NCBI GenBank assembly: GCA_020639255.1
Contig: JACKGZ010000004.1
Coordinates: forward strand, 124,001-188,000
DNA from: Phycisphaera sp.
GTDB taxonomy: Bacteria > Planctomycetota > Phycisphaerae > Phycisphaerales > UBA1924
DNA length: 64,000 bases
Direction: 5' to 3'
Part shown: piece after piece, positions 18,250 to 27,626 of the stretch
Layout: the number at the start of each line of letters is the position of its first letter
Position numbering within the stretch: the first letter of the stretch is position 1
The notes under the pieces: generated by a model
Databases searched by the model: none
Seen by the model: only the letters and a program-made list of their open reading frames with translations
What the model was told of the DNA's origin: nothing
Position numbers and translations under genes: made by a program

Positions 18250-19956
18250 ATGAGAACCACACTCCTTGCTGCCCTCACCCTCGCCGCGCCATTGGCGCAC
18301 GCCCAGCCGGACTTTGTCTTCGTCAACGCCCGCGTCTACACCGTCGACGACCGGTTCACCGTCGCCCAGGCGTTTGCCGTGGAAGACGGCATGTTCGCAA
18401 CGATCGGCTCCAACGAGGACGTCCGCGCCACGATCGGGATCTCGACCAAGGTCATCGACCTCGGCGGGCGCACGGTGCTGCCCGGGCTCATCGACGCGCA
18501 CGGGCACATGGCCGGGCTCGGGCAACTCCAGCTCGGCGTCATCGACCTCGCGGGCACGACCAGCTACGACGAGGTCATCGAGCGCGTCGTTGAGCGTGCC
18601 GAGCAGGCCGAGCCGGGCGAGTGGATCATCGGGCGTGGCTGGGACCACGAGAGCTGGCCCGAGAAAGAACTCCCGTCGCACGAACGACTCAGCGAAGCTG
18701 TTCCTGACAACCCCGTCTGGCTGAGCCGCGTCGACGGGCACGCGGGCCTGGCCAACGCACGGGCGATGGAACTCGCCGAGGTCTCGGCGGGCTCATCCGT
18801 GCCCAGCGGCGGCGAGATGCTGCTGAGCGACAACGCCGAACCCACTGGCGTCTTCGTCGACAACGCCGAGGCGATGATCGGCCGCGTCATCCCCGCGGGC
18901 GGCGCGAGCGGCCAGGACCTGATCCTGGCGGCCCAAAAACTCTGCCTCGAAGCAGGCCTCACCGGCGTGCACGACGCGGGCATCGGGCCCGACATGATCG
19001 AGGTCTATCAGCGGCTCGAACGCGAACGCAAGCTCAACGTCCGCATCTTCGGCATGATCCACGGCAACCAGGCCATGCAGTGGTTCGAAGAGCACAAGCC
19101 CTACACCGGCGCTTTCTTCTCGATGCGCGCGGCGAAACTTTACATGGACGGCGCGATGGGCTCACGCGGCGCGTGGCTGCTCGAACCCTATGAGGACCGC
19201 CCCACCGATGCCGAGGGCAAGCCGTACACGGGACTCGCTGTGAGTGAACCGGAGTTTGTGAACGCTGTCGCCCAACACGGACTGATCAAGGGCTACCAGG
19301 TCTGCGCGCACGCCATCGGTGACCGTGGAAACCGTGAGGTACTCGATGCGTACGAGGCTGCACAATTGGAAGTCTGGAAGGATGGCCCGATCGGCGATCT
19401 GACATTACCGCCCCTGATCAGCAGCCGTTTCCGTATCGAACACGCACAGCTGATCTCGCCGGAGGACATGGGGCGATTCGCAGGCCTTGGCGTCATCCCT
19501 TCCATGCAACCCACGCACTGCACGAGCGACATGCGATGGGTTGAGGACCGCGTCGGCCCCGTCCGCGCCGACGGCGCGTACGCGTGGCAGACGCTGCTCG
19601 CCTCGGGCGCCCGCATCGCCGGCGGGAGCGACTTCCCGGTCGAGAGCCACAACCCGTTCCTCGGGCTCTACGCCGCGGTGTCTCGCCAGAACCTCGACGA
19701 AGAGCCCTCCGGCGGCTGGCACCCCTCCGAGCGCATGACACGACTCCAGGCGCTCCGCGCGTTCACGATCGACGCCGCGTACGCGGGCTTCGACGAAAGA
19801 CGCATCGGCTCGATCCAGACGGACAAGCTCGCCGACTTCATCGTGATCGACCGCGATTACATGACCTGCCCCACGCGCGAGATCGCCGATATCCGCGTCG
19901 TCGCGACCTATATCGAAGGGGCTCCGGTGTACGTGAATCCGGACTTTGAAGATTGA
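18250..19956 (+). CDS. Secreted YtcJ-like amidohydrolase
   Basis: This gene encodes 568 aa with a signal peptide (MRTTLLAALTLAAPLAHAQP, cleavage after about residue 18). It is a metal-dependent amidohydrolase of the YtcJ family: PGLIDAHGHMAGLG supplies the first metal-binding HxH, HAIGDRGNREVLDAYE the conserved HxxGD, HAQLISPEDM another histidine, and GGSDFPVES the final aspartate. Family members hydrolyse N-acyl or amide substrates, but the substrate here is unknown. A secreted serine hydrolase gene follows after 44 bp on the same strand. Confidence 0.92.
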   Translation: MRTTLLAALTLAAPLAHAQPDFVFVNARVYTVDDRFTVAQAFAVEDGMFATIGSNEDVRATIGISTKVIDLGGRTVLPGLIDAHGHMAGLGQLQLGVIDLAGTTSYDEVIERVVERAEQAEPGEWIIGRGWDHESWPEKELPSHERLSEAVPDNPVWLSRVDGHAGLANARAMELAEVSAGSSVPSGGEMLLSDNAEPTGVFVDNAEAMIGRVIPAGGASGQDLILAAQKLCLEAGLTGVHDAGIGPDMIEVYQRLERERKLNVRIFGMIHGNQAMQWFEEHKPYTGAFFSMRAAKLYMDGAMGSRGAWLLEPYEDRPTDAEGKPYTGLAVSEPEFVNAVAQHGLIKGYQVCAHAIGDRGNREVLDAYEAAQLEVWKDGPIGDLTLPPLISSRFRIEHAQLISPEDMGRFAGLGVIPSMQPTHCTSDMRWVEDRVGPVRADGAYAWQTLLASGARIAGGSDFPVESHNPFLGLYAAVSRQNLDEEPSGGWHPSERMTRLQALRAFTIDAAYAGFDERRIGSIQTDKLADFIVIDRDYMTCPTREIADIRVVATYIEGAPVYVNPDFED

Positions 19957-20000
19957 ATCGGGCCGCAATCCGCTGTCCCGCTCGGCGTTCTGCCTGCACC

Positions 20001-21068
20001 ATGAAACGATCGACACTCATCGTTCTCGGTCTTCTGACGCTCACCCAGGCCGCTTGCGCGGGCGCGCAGCGGGGCTTTGACGAAGCCGACCGACTCGCGC
20101 AGAAGATGGTCCGTCGGCACCCGCTGCTCGTCGACGGGGCCGCGGTCTACGTCGCCCGCTTCGACGGCACCGTCCTCCACGAGAGCTACTTCGGCAAGTA
20201 TGACGAATCGACCAAGGTTCCCCTCGCCTCGGCGAGCAAGCTCGTCTCCGCCGTCGCGGTCATGACGCTCGTCGAATCGGACCAAATCGACCCGCACGCG
20301 CCCGTGAGCGAATACCTCGACACTTTCGCGGAATCCAAGGTCGGCAAGGCCAAGGCGGGCATCACGGTCGATCAGATGTACTCGATGACCAGCGGCTTCG
20401 AAGGCGAGACCGGCGCAGGCACCGTGGTCGGTCGCAAACGCCTCACGCTCGAACAAGCGGTCAACCACATCGCCTGCTGCGTCGATCTCGTCGCCAAGCC
20501 GGGCACCGAGTTCCGCTACTCGGGCTACGGCATGCACATCGCCGGACGCATCTGCGAGGTGCTCTCAGGTAAGCCATTCGATGCTTTCTACAACGAAGCC
20601 GTCAACGACAAGCTCGGCACCGACATCACCTGGGACGGCCTCGGCGACACCCAGAATTTCCGCCCGTCCGGCGGCGGGGCCGCGACCATGCGTGACTATG
20701 CCCGAGTGCTGCTCACCGTCGCCAACAAGGGCACGTTCGATGGCGTCATGCTCTACAGCGAGAAACTGGGCGAGTCCATGTTCATCGAGCGCACCAAGGG
20801 CCTGACCCGCGACGATCTGCCGCCCGATGCGGCCGAGGGCGGCGCGGGCTATGCCTTCGGCATGTGGGTCGAGGAGCGCGACGAGCTGGGCAACCCGACC
20901 GTCGTCTCGAGCCCGGGCGCGTTCGGCTTCACACCCTGGATCGACTTCGAGGACGGCTACGTCGGCATCATCATGGTCAAGGGCGTCCGCCAGCGCCTGC
21001 TCACCGACCTGAACGCCATCCGGGACGCGGTCGACGAGGCGGTCCGGACGCTCCCCGAATCGGAATAG
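20001..21068 (+). CDS. Exported serine hydrolase, beta-lactamase/DD-peptidase family
   Basis: The product is 355 aa. I prefer ATG 20001 over the TTG at 19953 because it places a signal sequence (MKRSTLIVLGLLTLTQAACA) at the N-terminus; the cysteine at its end might be lipidated but the lipobox is weak. LASASKLVSAVAVM carries the SxxK nucleophile motif, and FRYSGYGMHIAGRIC resembles the YxN tyrosine motif with Gly for Asn. Class-C-like proteins of this kind are esterases, peptidases or lactamases; the substrate cannot be told. Confidence 0.88.
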   Translation: MKRSTLIVLGLLTLTQAACAGAQRGFDEADRLAQKMVRRHPLLVDGAAVYVARFDGTVLHESYFGKYDESTKVPLASASKLVSAVAVMTLVESDQIDPHAPVSEYLDTFAESKVGKAKAGITVDQMYSMTSGFEGETGAGTVVGRKRLTLEQAVNHIACCVDLVAKPGTEFRYSGYGMHIAGRICEVLSGKPFDAFYNEAVNDKLGTDITWDGLGDTQNFRPSGGGAATMRDYARVLLTVANKGTFDGVMLYSEKLGESMFIERTKGLTRDDLPPDAAEGGAGYAFGMWVEERDELGNPTVVSSPGAFGFTPWIDFEDGYVGIIMVKGVRQRLLTDLNAIRDAVDEAVRTLPESE

Positions 21069-21114
21069 CACGCGCGTTCCGCCGCCGAACCGCTCGCGTC
21101 CGTACACTCTGGTC

Positions 21115-22035
21115 GTGACCAAGGCGACCCCAAAGCGCTGGACGACGCGCATGCTCCTCTCGTGGATGAACGATGCGTTCACCCAGAAGGGCATCGACTC
21201 GCCCCGTCTGTGCGCTGAACTCCTGCTCTCGCACGTGCTCGGCTGCGAACGCCTCCGCCTCTACATGGACGTCGACCGCCCGGCCAGCGAGATCGAACGC
21301 ACCACGCTGCGTGACCTCGTTCAGCGGGCGATCAACCACGAGCCCGTCCAATACCTCACGAGCGAGGCGTGGTTCTTCGGCATGCAGCTCAGGGTCGACC
21401 GGCGCGTGCTCATCCCGAGGCCTTCGACCGAGACCATCGTCGAGGCCGTCCTCCACCACTGCAAGAGCCGACCGGGCTTCGGGGGCAAGACCGGCGAGGG
21501 TGTCCTGATCGCTGATGTCTGCACAGGCTCGGGCTGCATCGCGCTCGCCCTCGCCAAACACCTGCCCGGCGCAAGGGTCGTTGCGACCGACATCTCGCAC
21601 GACGCGCTCGAGGTCGCCCGCGCCAACGCCGAGCGACTGAATCTTTCCGATCGAATCGAGTTCCTCGAGGGCGACCTGCTCAAGCCGCTCGGCGACCACG
21701 CCAAGGCCGGGCACGCCAAAAGCCTCGACTTCCTCGTCTCGAACCCGCCCTACATCCCCGACGACGAATGGGAAGCCGTCGAGCCCAACGTCAAGGACCA
21801 CGAGCCCACCCTTGCGCTCCGCGGCGGGATGGACGGCCTCGCCCTCGTGCGCCCGCTCCTCAACGAGGCCCCTCAACTCGTGAAACCCGAGGGTCTCGTG
21901 CTCGTCGAGGTTGCCGCCTCGCGCGCTGCAGAAGCCCTTGGGATTGCCAAGAAAGCACCAAGAGTGGCGCACGCTGACATCATGCAGGATTCAGACGGGC
22001 TCGACCGCGTGGTCAGGCAGACTCTGGGGGGCTGA
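21115..22035 (+). CDS. prmC: Peptide chain release factor N5-glutamine methyltransferase
   Basis: PrmC methylates the GGQ glutamine of release factors RF1 and RF2. The 306-aa protein has an N-terminal helical domain (1-80), RVLIPRPSTE at about residue 98, the SAM motif DVCTGSGCIALALAK, and the catalytic SNPPYIP. Length and motif order are typical. The start is GTG 21115. The last 23 bases overlap the end of the convergent PAS-GAF-receiver gene. No prfA gene is adjacent, although that is the common arrangement elsewhere. Confidence 0.95.
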   Translation: MTKATPKRWTTRMLLSWMNDAFTQKGIDSPRLCAELLLSHVLGCERLRLYMDVDRPASEIERTTLRDLVQRAINHEPVQYLTSEAWFFGMQLRVDRRVLIPRPSTETIVEAVLHHCKSRPGFGGKTGEGVLIADVCTGSGCIALALAKHLPGARVVATDISHDALEVARANAERLNLSDRIEFLEGDLLKPLGDHAKAGHAKSLDFLVSNPPYIPDDEWEAVEPNVKDHEPTLALRGGMDGLALVRPLLNEAPQLVKPEGLVLVEVAASRAAEALGIAKKAPRVAHADIMQDSDGLDRVVRQTLGG

Positions 22036-23719
22036 GCGCTTTGTGCACCTCGTCGATGAGGCGAGCCGCCTGGAACGGCTTGTAGAGCACGTTCCGCATG
22101 CCCTCTTGCGACGCACGCACGATCGAGTGGTGCGGGTCGTAGCCGAAGCCGGTCATGAGAATGATCGCGTCCTCGGCGACAATGCGGCACGCGACGCTGA
22201 ACACCTCGTAGCCGTTGCGGTCGGGCATCGAGATGTCGCTGATCACGAAGTCGAACGGCCTGTTCCCGTCGGCGGCCGACGCCTCAAGCTCGTTGATCGC
22301 ATCCTGGCCCGACTTGCAGAGCACGACCTCGCAGCCGCGACGCCCGAGCACGTCCGCGATCATCGCGCCGATGCGCTCGTTGTCGTCGGCGACCAGCGCC
22401 CGCTTGGTGTTCAGGATCTCGTCGACCTTGTCGCACTTGACCTCGTCCACGCCGAGCAGCGTGTTCGGGCCCGACGCGACGTTCTTGAGTCGGCTTCGGA
22501 TCGACTCCACGTCCTCGCGGATGCGGGCCAGGTGCGAGGCCGTCTCCGGATCCTTGGCGGTCAGACCGAGCACCTCGGCCTCGCGGAGAATGTCCTCGAG
22601 CGGCGCCCGCAGCTCGCCCTCGAACCGCCCGGTGATCACGGCGCCCGTCGAGGACTGCTCGATCACCAGCATGTTGAGCGTCTGGAGCGCCATCGCGACG
22701 TATCTGCTGAAGAGCAGCACGTACTGCACGTCCTGGTCGTCGAAGGCGTCGACCTCCTTCGATTCGATGTCCAGCACGCCGATGATTTTCTCGTCGATCT
22801 GCAGCGGCACCGTCAGCGAGCTGCGCGCCTCGCTCGCGCCGATCAGGTAGCGATCGTCCGTCATCGTGTCGTGGCAGATGTAGGGCTTGCCCGTCGCGGC
22901 GACATATCCGATCGTGCCGTTGCCCTCCTCGGCCGGGTAAAGCTCAAGCTCGATACCCTCTTGCGTGAACCCGACGGTGATGACGGGTTCGAGCCGTCCG
23001 GTGTGCTCATCGATCAGGCGGATCGTAAAGTGGTCGTAATCGAGCACTTCCTTCGACGCCTTCGTGATCCGCTCCTCGATCCAGCGCAGGCGCTGAGCCG
23101 GGTTCAGCTTCGCCACGGCGTCGCGATCGAACCGGTTGAGCCGCGTGCCCGCCTGCTCGACCGCCTTGATCTTCCGACGGATCATGCCCGCGTGCGAGAT
23201 GTCGCGCAGCACGCCCACCGCGCGGTCGCCGTAGTTCGTCGACCCGTCGACGATCATCGGGGTCATGCGGAGCTCGTAGAGCTTGCTCACCCCGAACTCG
23301 ACCTCACGCCGGATGATCGGGGGCTCGGCATCGGGGACGAACGGCAGATCCTGAAAAGAAACAGCCGCCCCTTGGGCGGCCTTGATGACTTGGTTCTTCA
23401 GCTCGGGGTCGATGATATCGAACATCCGGTTGCCCCAGAGGAGCTTCCCGCCCGCGGTGACGAGACAGAGCGCCTCGCCAACGGAATCGAGCAGGATGTC
23501 ACGCTCATGGTCACCAAGGCCCGTCAGCCCCAGATTGCCCGGATCGACCGGCAGGAGCAGATACGAGGCGTCCGAATCTTGTTGTTGGAGCGAATCGGCG
23601 TAGACCACCTCGCAGTGGTCGGCGAGCAACTCCCGGAGTTCATCGCTCTCCCCGCCCGGGGGGGTGAGAAAGACAATCTTGGGACGCACTCTGGCCATCT
23701 CGTGAGAACCGCCGCTCAT
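22013..23719 (-). CDS. PAS-GAF-receiver signalling protein without a kinase domain
   Basis: This gene encodes 568 aa. The N-terminal 75 residues resemble a degenerate receiver (IVFLTPPGGESDELRELL). A PAS-like domain follows (about 80-190, GEALCLVTAGGKLLWGN), then a GAF domain (about 215-375, including GTIGYVAATGKPYICHD and SSLTVPLQIDEKIIGVLDIE). A helical linker leads to a C-terminal receiver with the acidic pair VADDNERIG, phospho-acceptor D495 (VISDISMPD) and lysine in LYKPF. No HATPase motifs are visible, so it must be phosphorylated by another kinase. An alternative start is the ATG seven codons in. Confidence 0.88.
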   Translation of the reverse strand: MSGGSHEMARVRPKIVFLTPPGGESDELRELLADHCEVVYADSLQQQDSDASYLLLPVDPGNLGLTGLGDHERDILLDSVGEALCLVTAGGKLLWGNRMFDIIDPELKNQVIKAAQGAAVSFQDLPFVPDAEPPIIRREVEFGVSKLYELRMTPMIVDGSTNYGDRAVGVLRDISHAGMIRRKIKAVEQAGTRLNRFDRDAVAKLNPAQRLRWIEERITKASKEVLDYDHFTIRLIDEHTGRLEPVITVGFTQEGIELELYPAEEGNGTIGYVAATGKPYICHDTMTDDRYLIGASEARSSLTVPLQIDEKIIGVLDIESKEVDAFDDQDVQYVLLFSRYVAMALQTLNMLVIEQSSTGAVITGRFEGELRAPLEDILREAEVLGLTAKDPETASHLARIREDVESIRSRLKNVASGPNTLLGVDEVKCDKVDEILNTKRALVADDNERIGAMIADVLGRRGCEVVLCKSGQDAINELEASAADGNRPFDFVISDISMPDRNGYEVFSVACRIVAEDAIILMTGFGYDPHHSIVRASQEGMRNVLYKPFQAARLIDEVHKALSPPESA

Positions 23720-23820
23720 CTCATAGTCTTTCGCGTGAGTCTAGCCGGATGATCCCGTCATCCGACCAGAACCTCAAGCTTTGGTCCTAAATAGGTCTTT
23801 CGACCGATGCCAAACCGGGC

Positions 23821-23851
23821 TTGACATCGGCTTTCGAGGTCCGAGTACTGT
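23821..23851 (+). promoter_or_regulatory. Possible sigma-70-type promoter of the ABC exporter operon
   Basis: A perfect -35 hexamer TTGACA (23821-23826) is followed, after a 19-bp gap, by a weak -10 match TACTGT (23846-23851). The surrounding 100 bases are AT-richer than the rest of the window. The ATG at 23861 is only nine bases past the -10, and no Shine-Dalgarno sequence precedes it, so transcription may start at or just before the start codon (leaderless mRNA). Confidence 0.4.
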
Positions 23852-23860
23852 GATCGATTC

Positions 23861-24829
23861 ATGATTGAAGTGTCAGACCTCCATCGCTGGTTCGGGGCCG
23901 TCCACGCCGTCAGGGGTGCCGGGTTCTCCATCCCGGCCGGTCAGGCCGTCGGGCTCCTCGGCCCGAACGGGGCCGGCAAGACCACCACGCTCCGCATGCT
24001 GACGGGCATCCTCCGCCCCCAGCGGGGCTCCATCCGCATCGCCGACGTCGACGCTCTGACCCACGCCGTACAGGCCAGACGCCATTTCGGATACCTGCCC
24101 GAGTCCGCACCCTCGTATCCAGAAATGGCGGTTCGGTCGTTCTTGCGCTACCGAGCCGGTGTGCAAGGCGTCGCCGCGCGCCGCCGAAAGAACCGCGTGC
24201 AGGCTGTCCTCGCCGAGTGCCAGCTCACCGACGTCGCCCGTCGACGCATCGGGCAACTCAGCAAGGGGTACCGCCAGCGTGTCGCCCTGGCCTCCGCCCT
24301 GCTTCACGATCCCAAAGTCCTGATTCTCGACGAGCCCACCAACGGCCTCGACCCCACGCAGATCCGCGAAGCCCGATCGCTCATCGGCGACCTCGCCCAG
24401 AACCGCACCGTCCTCGTCAGCTCCCATATCCTCCCCGAGATCGAACGCACCTGCCAGCGCGTCATCATCATCGGCGCCGGGCGTGTGCTCGCCGACGGCA
24501 CACCCGATGAACTCTGCCGCAGCGCCGACACGGGCGGCTGCATCGCCGAAATAAAAGGCCATCTGGCCGCGATCGAGTTCGCCATCAAGCAGGCTCTCCC
24601 CGGGTGCTCGCTCGAAACCGCACCGCTCGAAGAGGGTTGGTGGCGATGCGCCATCAGGCCCGCACCCCAGAGCGAACCGGAAGCGACGAACCCGCAAGAA
24701 CTGATCGGGATCGCGCTCGCCTCGGCCAAGTGCCCGATCCGCCTGCTCCGCCCCGAGACCACGGGGCTCGAAGAGGTCTTTGTGCGTGTGCTCGATGAGG
24801 CCGCCCGCAACCCGGGAGGTGAGGCGTGA
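23861..24829 (+). CDS. ABC transporter ATP-binding protein, GldA-like
   Basis: This 322-aa ATPase is the first gene of a three-gene exporter. Walker A is GPNGAGKTTT (about residue 38), the Q-loop region is HFGYLPESAP, the ABC signature is variant (LSKGYRQRV), Walker B is VLILDEPTNGLD, and the switch histidine is in VLVSSHILPEIE. About 100 residues follow the nucleotide-binding domain, as in GldA/NatA-type subunits. The next gene overlaps the stop (GTGA). In Bacteroidetes the Gld set supports gliding; in non-gliding bacteria related sets have an unknown envelope role. Confidence 0.93.
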   Translation: MIEVSDLHRWFGAVHAVRGAGFSIPAGQAVGLLGPNGAGKTTTLRMLTGILRPQRGSIRIADVDALTHAVQARRHFGYLPESAPSYPEMAVRSFLRYRAGVQGVAARRRKNRVQAVLAECQLTDVARRRIGQLSKGYRQRVALASALLHDPKVLILDEPTNGLDPTQIREARSLIGDLAQNRTVLVSSHILPEIERTCQRVIIIGAGRVLADGTPDELCRSADTGGCIAEIKGHLAAIEFAIKQALPGCSLETAPLEEGWWRCAIRPAPQSEPEATNPQELIGIALASAKCPIRLLRPETTGLEEVFVRVLDEAARNPGGEA

Positions 24830-25548
24830 CGACCACCCTCACCATCGCCCGGCGCGAGCTCTCGTCGCTCTTCCGCACGCCCGTCGGCTGGATCGTGCTC
24901 GCGCTCTTCCTCTTCCTCACGGGCACCGTCTTCGTCTTCGGCGCCCTCGCGCCGGGCCAGCCCGCCACGCTCCGCCCGCTCTTCGGCACGACCACTCTCA
25001 TGCTCGTCCTCGTCGCCCCGGCCATTTCCATGCGACTCTTCAGCGAGGAATTCCGCACGGGCACCTACGAACTCCTCGCCTCGAGCCCCGTCACCAGCGC
25101 CCAGATCGTCCTCGGCAAATACCTCGGTGCACTCGCGTTCCTGATCCTCATGCTCCTGCCCACGCTTATCCACGCGGGCACGCTCGCGCTCGTCAGCGAT
25201 CCGAGCCCCGACCCCGGCCCGATCGCAGCGGGATACCTGAGCCTTTTCCTCTTCGGGTGTCTCTGCCTGTCGCTCGGCACGCTCGCCTCCACACTCACCG
25301 ACAGCCAAACCCTCGCCTTCCTCGGCACCATGCTCACGCTCATCTGCTGGGTGCTCATCACCAACATCGCGCCCCAGCACGTCGGGCCCGAGATCGGCTC
25401 CAAACTGGCCGCTGCGTCTTACTCGATCCGCATCGACGACTTCGCGCGCGGCACGATCGACACGCGCCACGTCGTCTTCTTCCTCTCCATCTCCGCGGGC
25501 CTGCTCACCTTCGCGACTAGCGCCCTCGAAGCGCGGAGGTGGCGATGA
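24826..25548 (+). CDS. ABC transporter permease, GldF-like
   Basis: The product is 240 aa from GTG 24826, overlapping the ATPase stop by four bases. It has six predicted membrane segments: FRTPVGWIVLALFLFLTGTV near residue 14, then about 55-75, 97-120, 130-152, 160-182 and 210-230. The EEFRTGTYELLASSPV stretch (about 72-87) is the cytoplasmic coupling signature of GldF/ABC-2 permeases. The stop overlaps the next start (ATGA). Confidence 0.92.
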   Translation: MTTTLTIARRELSSLFRTPVGWIVLALFLFLTGTVFVFGALAPGQPATLRPLFGTTTLMLVLVAPAISMRLFSEEFRTGTYELLASSPVTSAQIVLGKYLGALAFLILMLLPTLIHAGTLALVSDPSPDPGPIAAGYLSLFLFGCLCLSLGTLASTLTDSQTLAFLGTMLTLICWVLITNIAPQHVGPEIGSKLAAASYSIRIDDFARGTIDTRHVVFFLSISAGLLTFATSALEARRWR

Positions 25549-27626
25549 ACAACAAAGCACCTTCCAGATTCTCGCGCACAATCGTGACGATCGTCGGCCT
25601 CCTGGCGACGGTCCTCATCGTCATCGCGCTCAATGTCCTCGGTCACCGCTTCGCCTGGCGTGCCGACGTCACGAGCACCGGCTCGCTCCGCCCCTCGCCC
25701 CGCTCGATGGCGGTCCTTGAATCGCTTACCGGTCAGTCCGAGATCATTCTGGCCGCGTCGATCTCCGCACCCACGCGCGATCGCACATCGATGGCCCGCG
25801 TGCTCGACATGCTCGACGAGCTCGAACGGGCCTCCCTGAATCTGCGCACGACCGTGGTCGATACCGCCACAAGCGCCGGGCAGGAACAGTTCGAGGCCCT
25901 GATCGCCCGCCTCGCGGAGGAGCGGGCCGAGGAGACCGGGCAAGCGGTCGATGCCACGCGATCCGCGTTGACCGCGCTCAACGAGCTCGCATCGCAGATG
26001 AAGGAATGGGCCGCGGGCATCCAGAGCCTGTCCGAGATGCGTGAACCCGACCCCGGGGGCGTGAACCCATGGATCACGCCCATGACGCAGCAGGCGTCGT
26101 ACCTCCGCGTCACCTCGGGGCAGGTCGCGGAGGTCAGCACCCGCGTCGAGCAGCTCCTCGGCCAGCAACTCGGCGAGATCGCGGTGCCGGATGTCAGCCA
26201 ATCGCGCCGACTGATCACCGAAACACACGCGGCGCTCGGTCAGCTCATCCGGAACGCCGTCGGCGACCTGAATCAGCGGGCGCAGGACGAGAAGCTTTCT
26301 CAGGATGGCCGCGCACAGATCCAGTCGCTGATCCGCTCGATGTCCGCCGCCTGGGACAGCTCGGCCCTGTCGATCGACGCCGCGACGACGGGGCCGTTGC
26401 CCGTGCTCTCGCGTGTCGCGCAGGCGCTCGCGTCGGGCGAGGCGGCGATCGTCATCGGGCCTTCGGGCGAACTCGGCGCGATCACGATCGATCAACTTGT
26501 GCCAAACCCGACGCCCGGTTCGGCGCGCGTCGATGCGGGTCGTCACGCAGAGACATTGCTCGTCAGCGCCCTTTCCACCACCATGTCACCCGGCCCGCGC
26601 ACGACCGCGGTGCTTGTCCACGCGAGCGACATGCCGCTGCTCGAAACGCCCGCGCTCACGCAGCTCATCCGGAGCACGGAGACCCTCGGCGTGCGCTGGC
26701 TCGAATGGCCCATCGCGCTCTCCCCCGAGATGCCCGTCGAGGTCGCGCTGGCCGCGAAAGAGCCCGGCACGGTCTTCATTGTGACAGGCCTCTCCACCAC
26801 CGCCGCCGGCGGGCCCGAGCGGGCGATCCGCACCGGCTCGGTGCTCCAAAGCCTGCTCGACAATGGGCACGCGGTCATGGTGAACCTCGCGCCCTCGACG
26901 CTCCCGGGCGTGGGCGAGGCCGACCCGATCGCCGAGCCACTCAAAGCATTCGGCTTGGCGGCCGACACGGGCAAGCCCGTGCTCTCCGAGAACAACGTGG
27001 GCAATCAGCGGTTCGTCGAGTGGGAGCAGCTCCTAGTTCCTAGTGAAACCGGCTCGGCTCTGGCCGAGGTCATCAGCGGACGCCCCGTGCGACTGACCTG
27101 GCCGATTGTCATCGACCGCATAGAAGAGGCCGGTGAAGCGTGGCCGCTCGTTCGACTCGATCAGCCGAGTGCTTGGCGCGAGTCCGAATGGGTCGGCTAC
27201 TGGATGACACGTGACACCGATCGACCCGGCATCGGAAACGCCCCTGCGCCCGGGGGCTCGCGTGACGCCGACCTCGGCGAGGGCGTCGTGGCCTGGGCGA
27301 CCAAACGCGCCGTCGGAGAGCGTGAACAACGCGTGATCGTCGTGGGCTCGCACCTCTGGCTCTTCGATATGGTCGCGCGCCGAAAGTCGGAGATCGAAGG
27401 CCGCCTCGTCGAGACGAGCCCGGGCAACACCGAGCTTGCGCAGAGCGCGATCGAATGGCTCGCCGGCCACGACGACATGATCGCACGCTCAGGCGATGCA
27501 GCCGCGCTGGCGATCGTCCAGCCCATGGACCCCACCCGCCGCCGAGCGATCCAGTGGGTCTTCATCGGCGGCCTGCCGGTGCTCGTCCTGATCCTCGGCG
27601 GCTTCGTCCGACTCGTTCGGGGCTGA
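25545..27626 (+). CDS. GldG-like periplasmic subunit of the ABC exporter
   Basis: The product is 693 aa; ATG 25545 follows GGAGG and overlaps the permease stop. The N-terminal membrane segment (about 12-34) is followed by RADVTSTGSLRPSPRSMAVL, the GldG hallmark motif (D.T....YSLS.....L). A large helical insertion (about 95-290, Ala/Glu/Gln/Arg-rich) precedes the GldG core with IVIGPSGELGAITIDQL, and a C-terminal membrane segment (about 668-688) anchors the end. The insertion is long for the family and could reach the outer envelope. The final 138 bases overlap an opposite-strand gene. Confidence 0.88.
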   Translation: MNNKAPSRFSRTIVTIVGLLATVLIVIALNVLGHRFAWRADVTSTGSLRPSPRSMAVLESLTGQSEIILAASISAPTRDRTSMARVLDMLDELERASLNLRTTVVDTATSAGQEQFEALIARLAEERAEETGQAVDATRSALTALNELASQMKEWAAGIQSLSEMREPDPGGVNPWITPMTQQASYLRVTSGQVAEVSTRVEQLLGQQLGEIAVPDVSQSRRLITETHAALGQLIRNAVGDLNQRAQDEKLSQDGRAQIQSLIRSMSAAWDSSALSIDAATTGPLPVLSRVAQALASGEAAIVIGPSGELGAITIDQLVPNPTPGSARVDAGRHAETLLVSALSTTMSPGPRTTAVLVHASDMPLLETPALTQLIRSTETLGVRWLEWPIALSPEMPVEVALAAKEPGTVFIVTGLSTTAAGGPERAIRTGSVLQSLLDNGHAVMVNLAPSTLPGVGEADPIAEPLKAFGLAADTGKPVLSENNVGNQRFVEWEQLLVPSETGSALAEVISGRPVRLTWPIVIDRIEEAGEAWPLVRLDQPSAWRESEWVGYWMTRDTDRPGIGNAPAPGGSRDADLGEGVVAWATKRAVGEREQRVIVVGSHLWLFDMVARRKSEIEGRLVETSPGNTELAQSAIEWLAGHDDMIARSGDAAALAIVQPMDPTRRRAIQWVFIGGLPVLVLILGGFVRLVRG

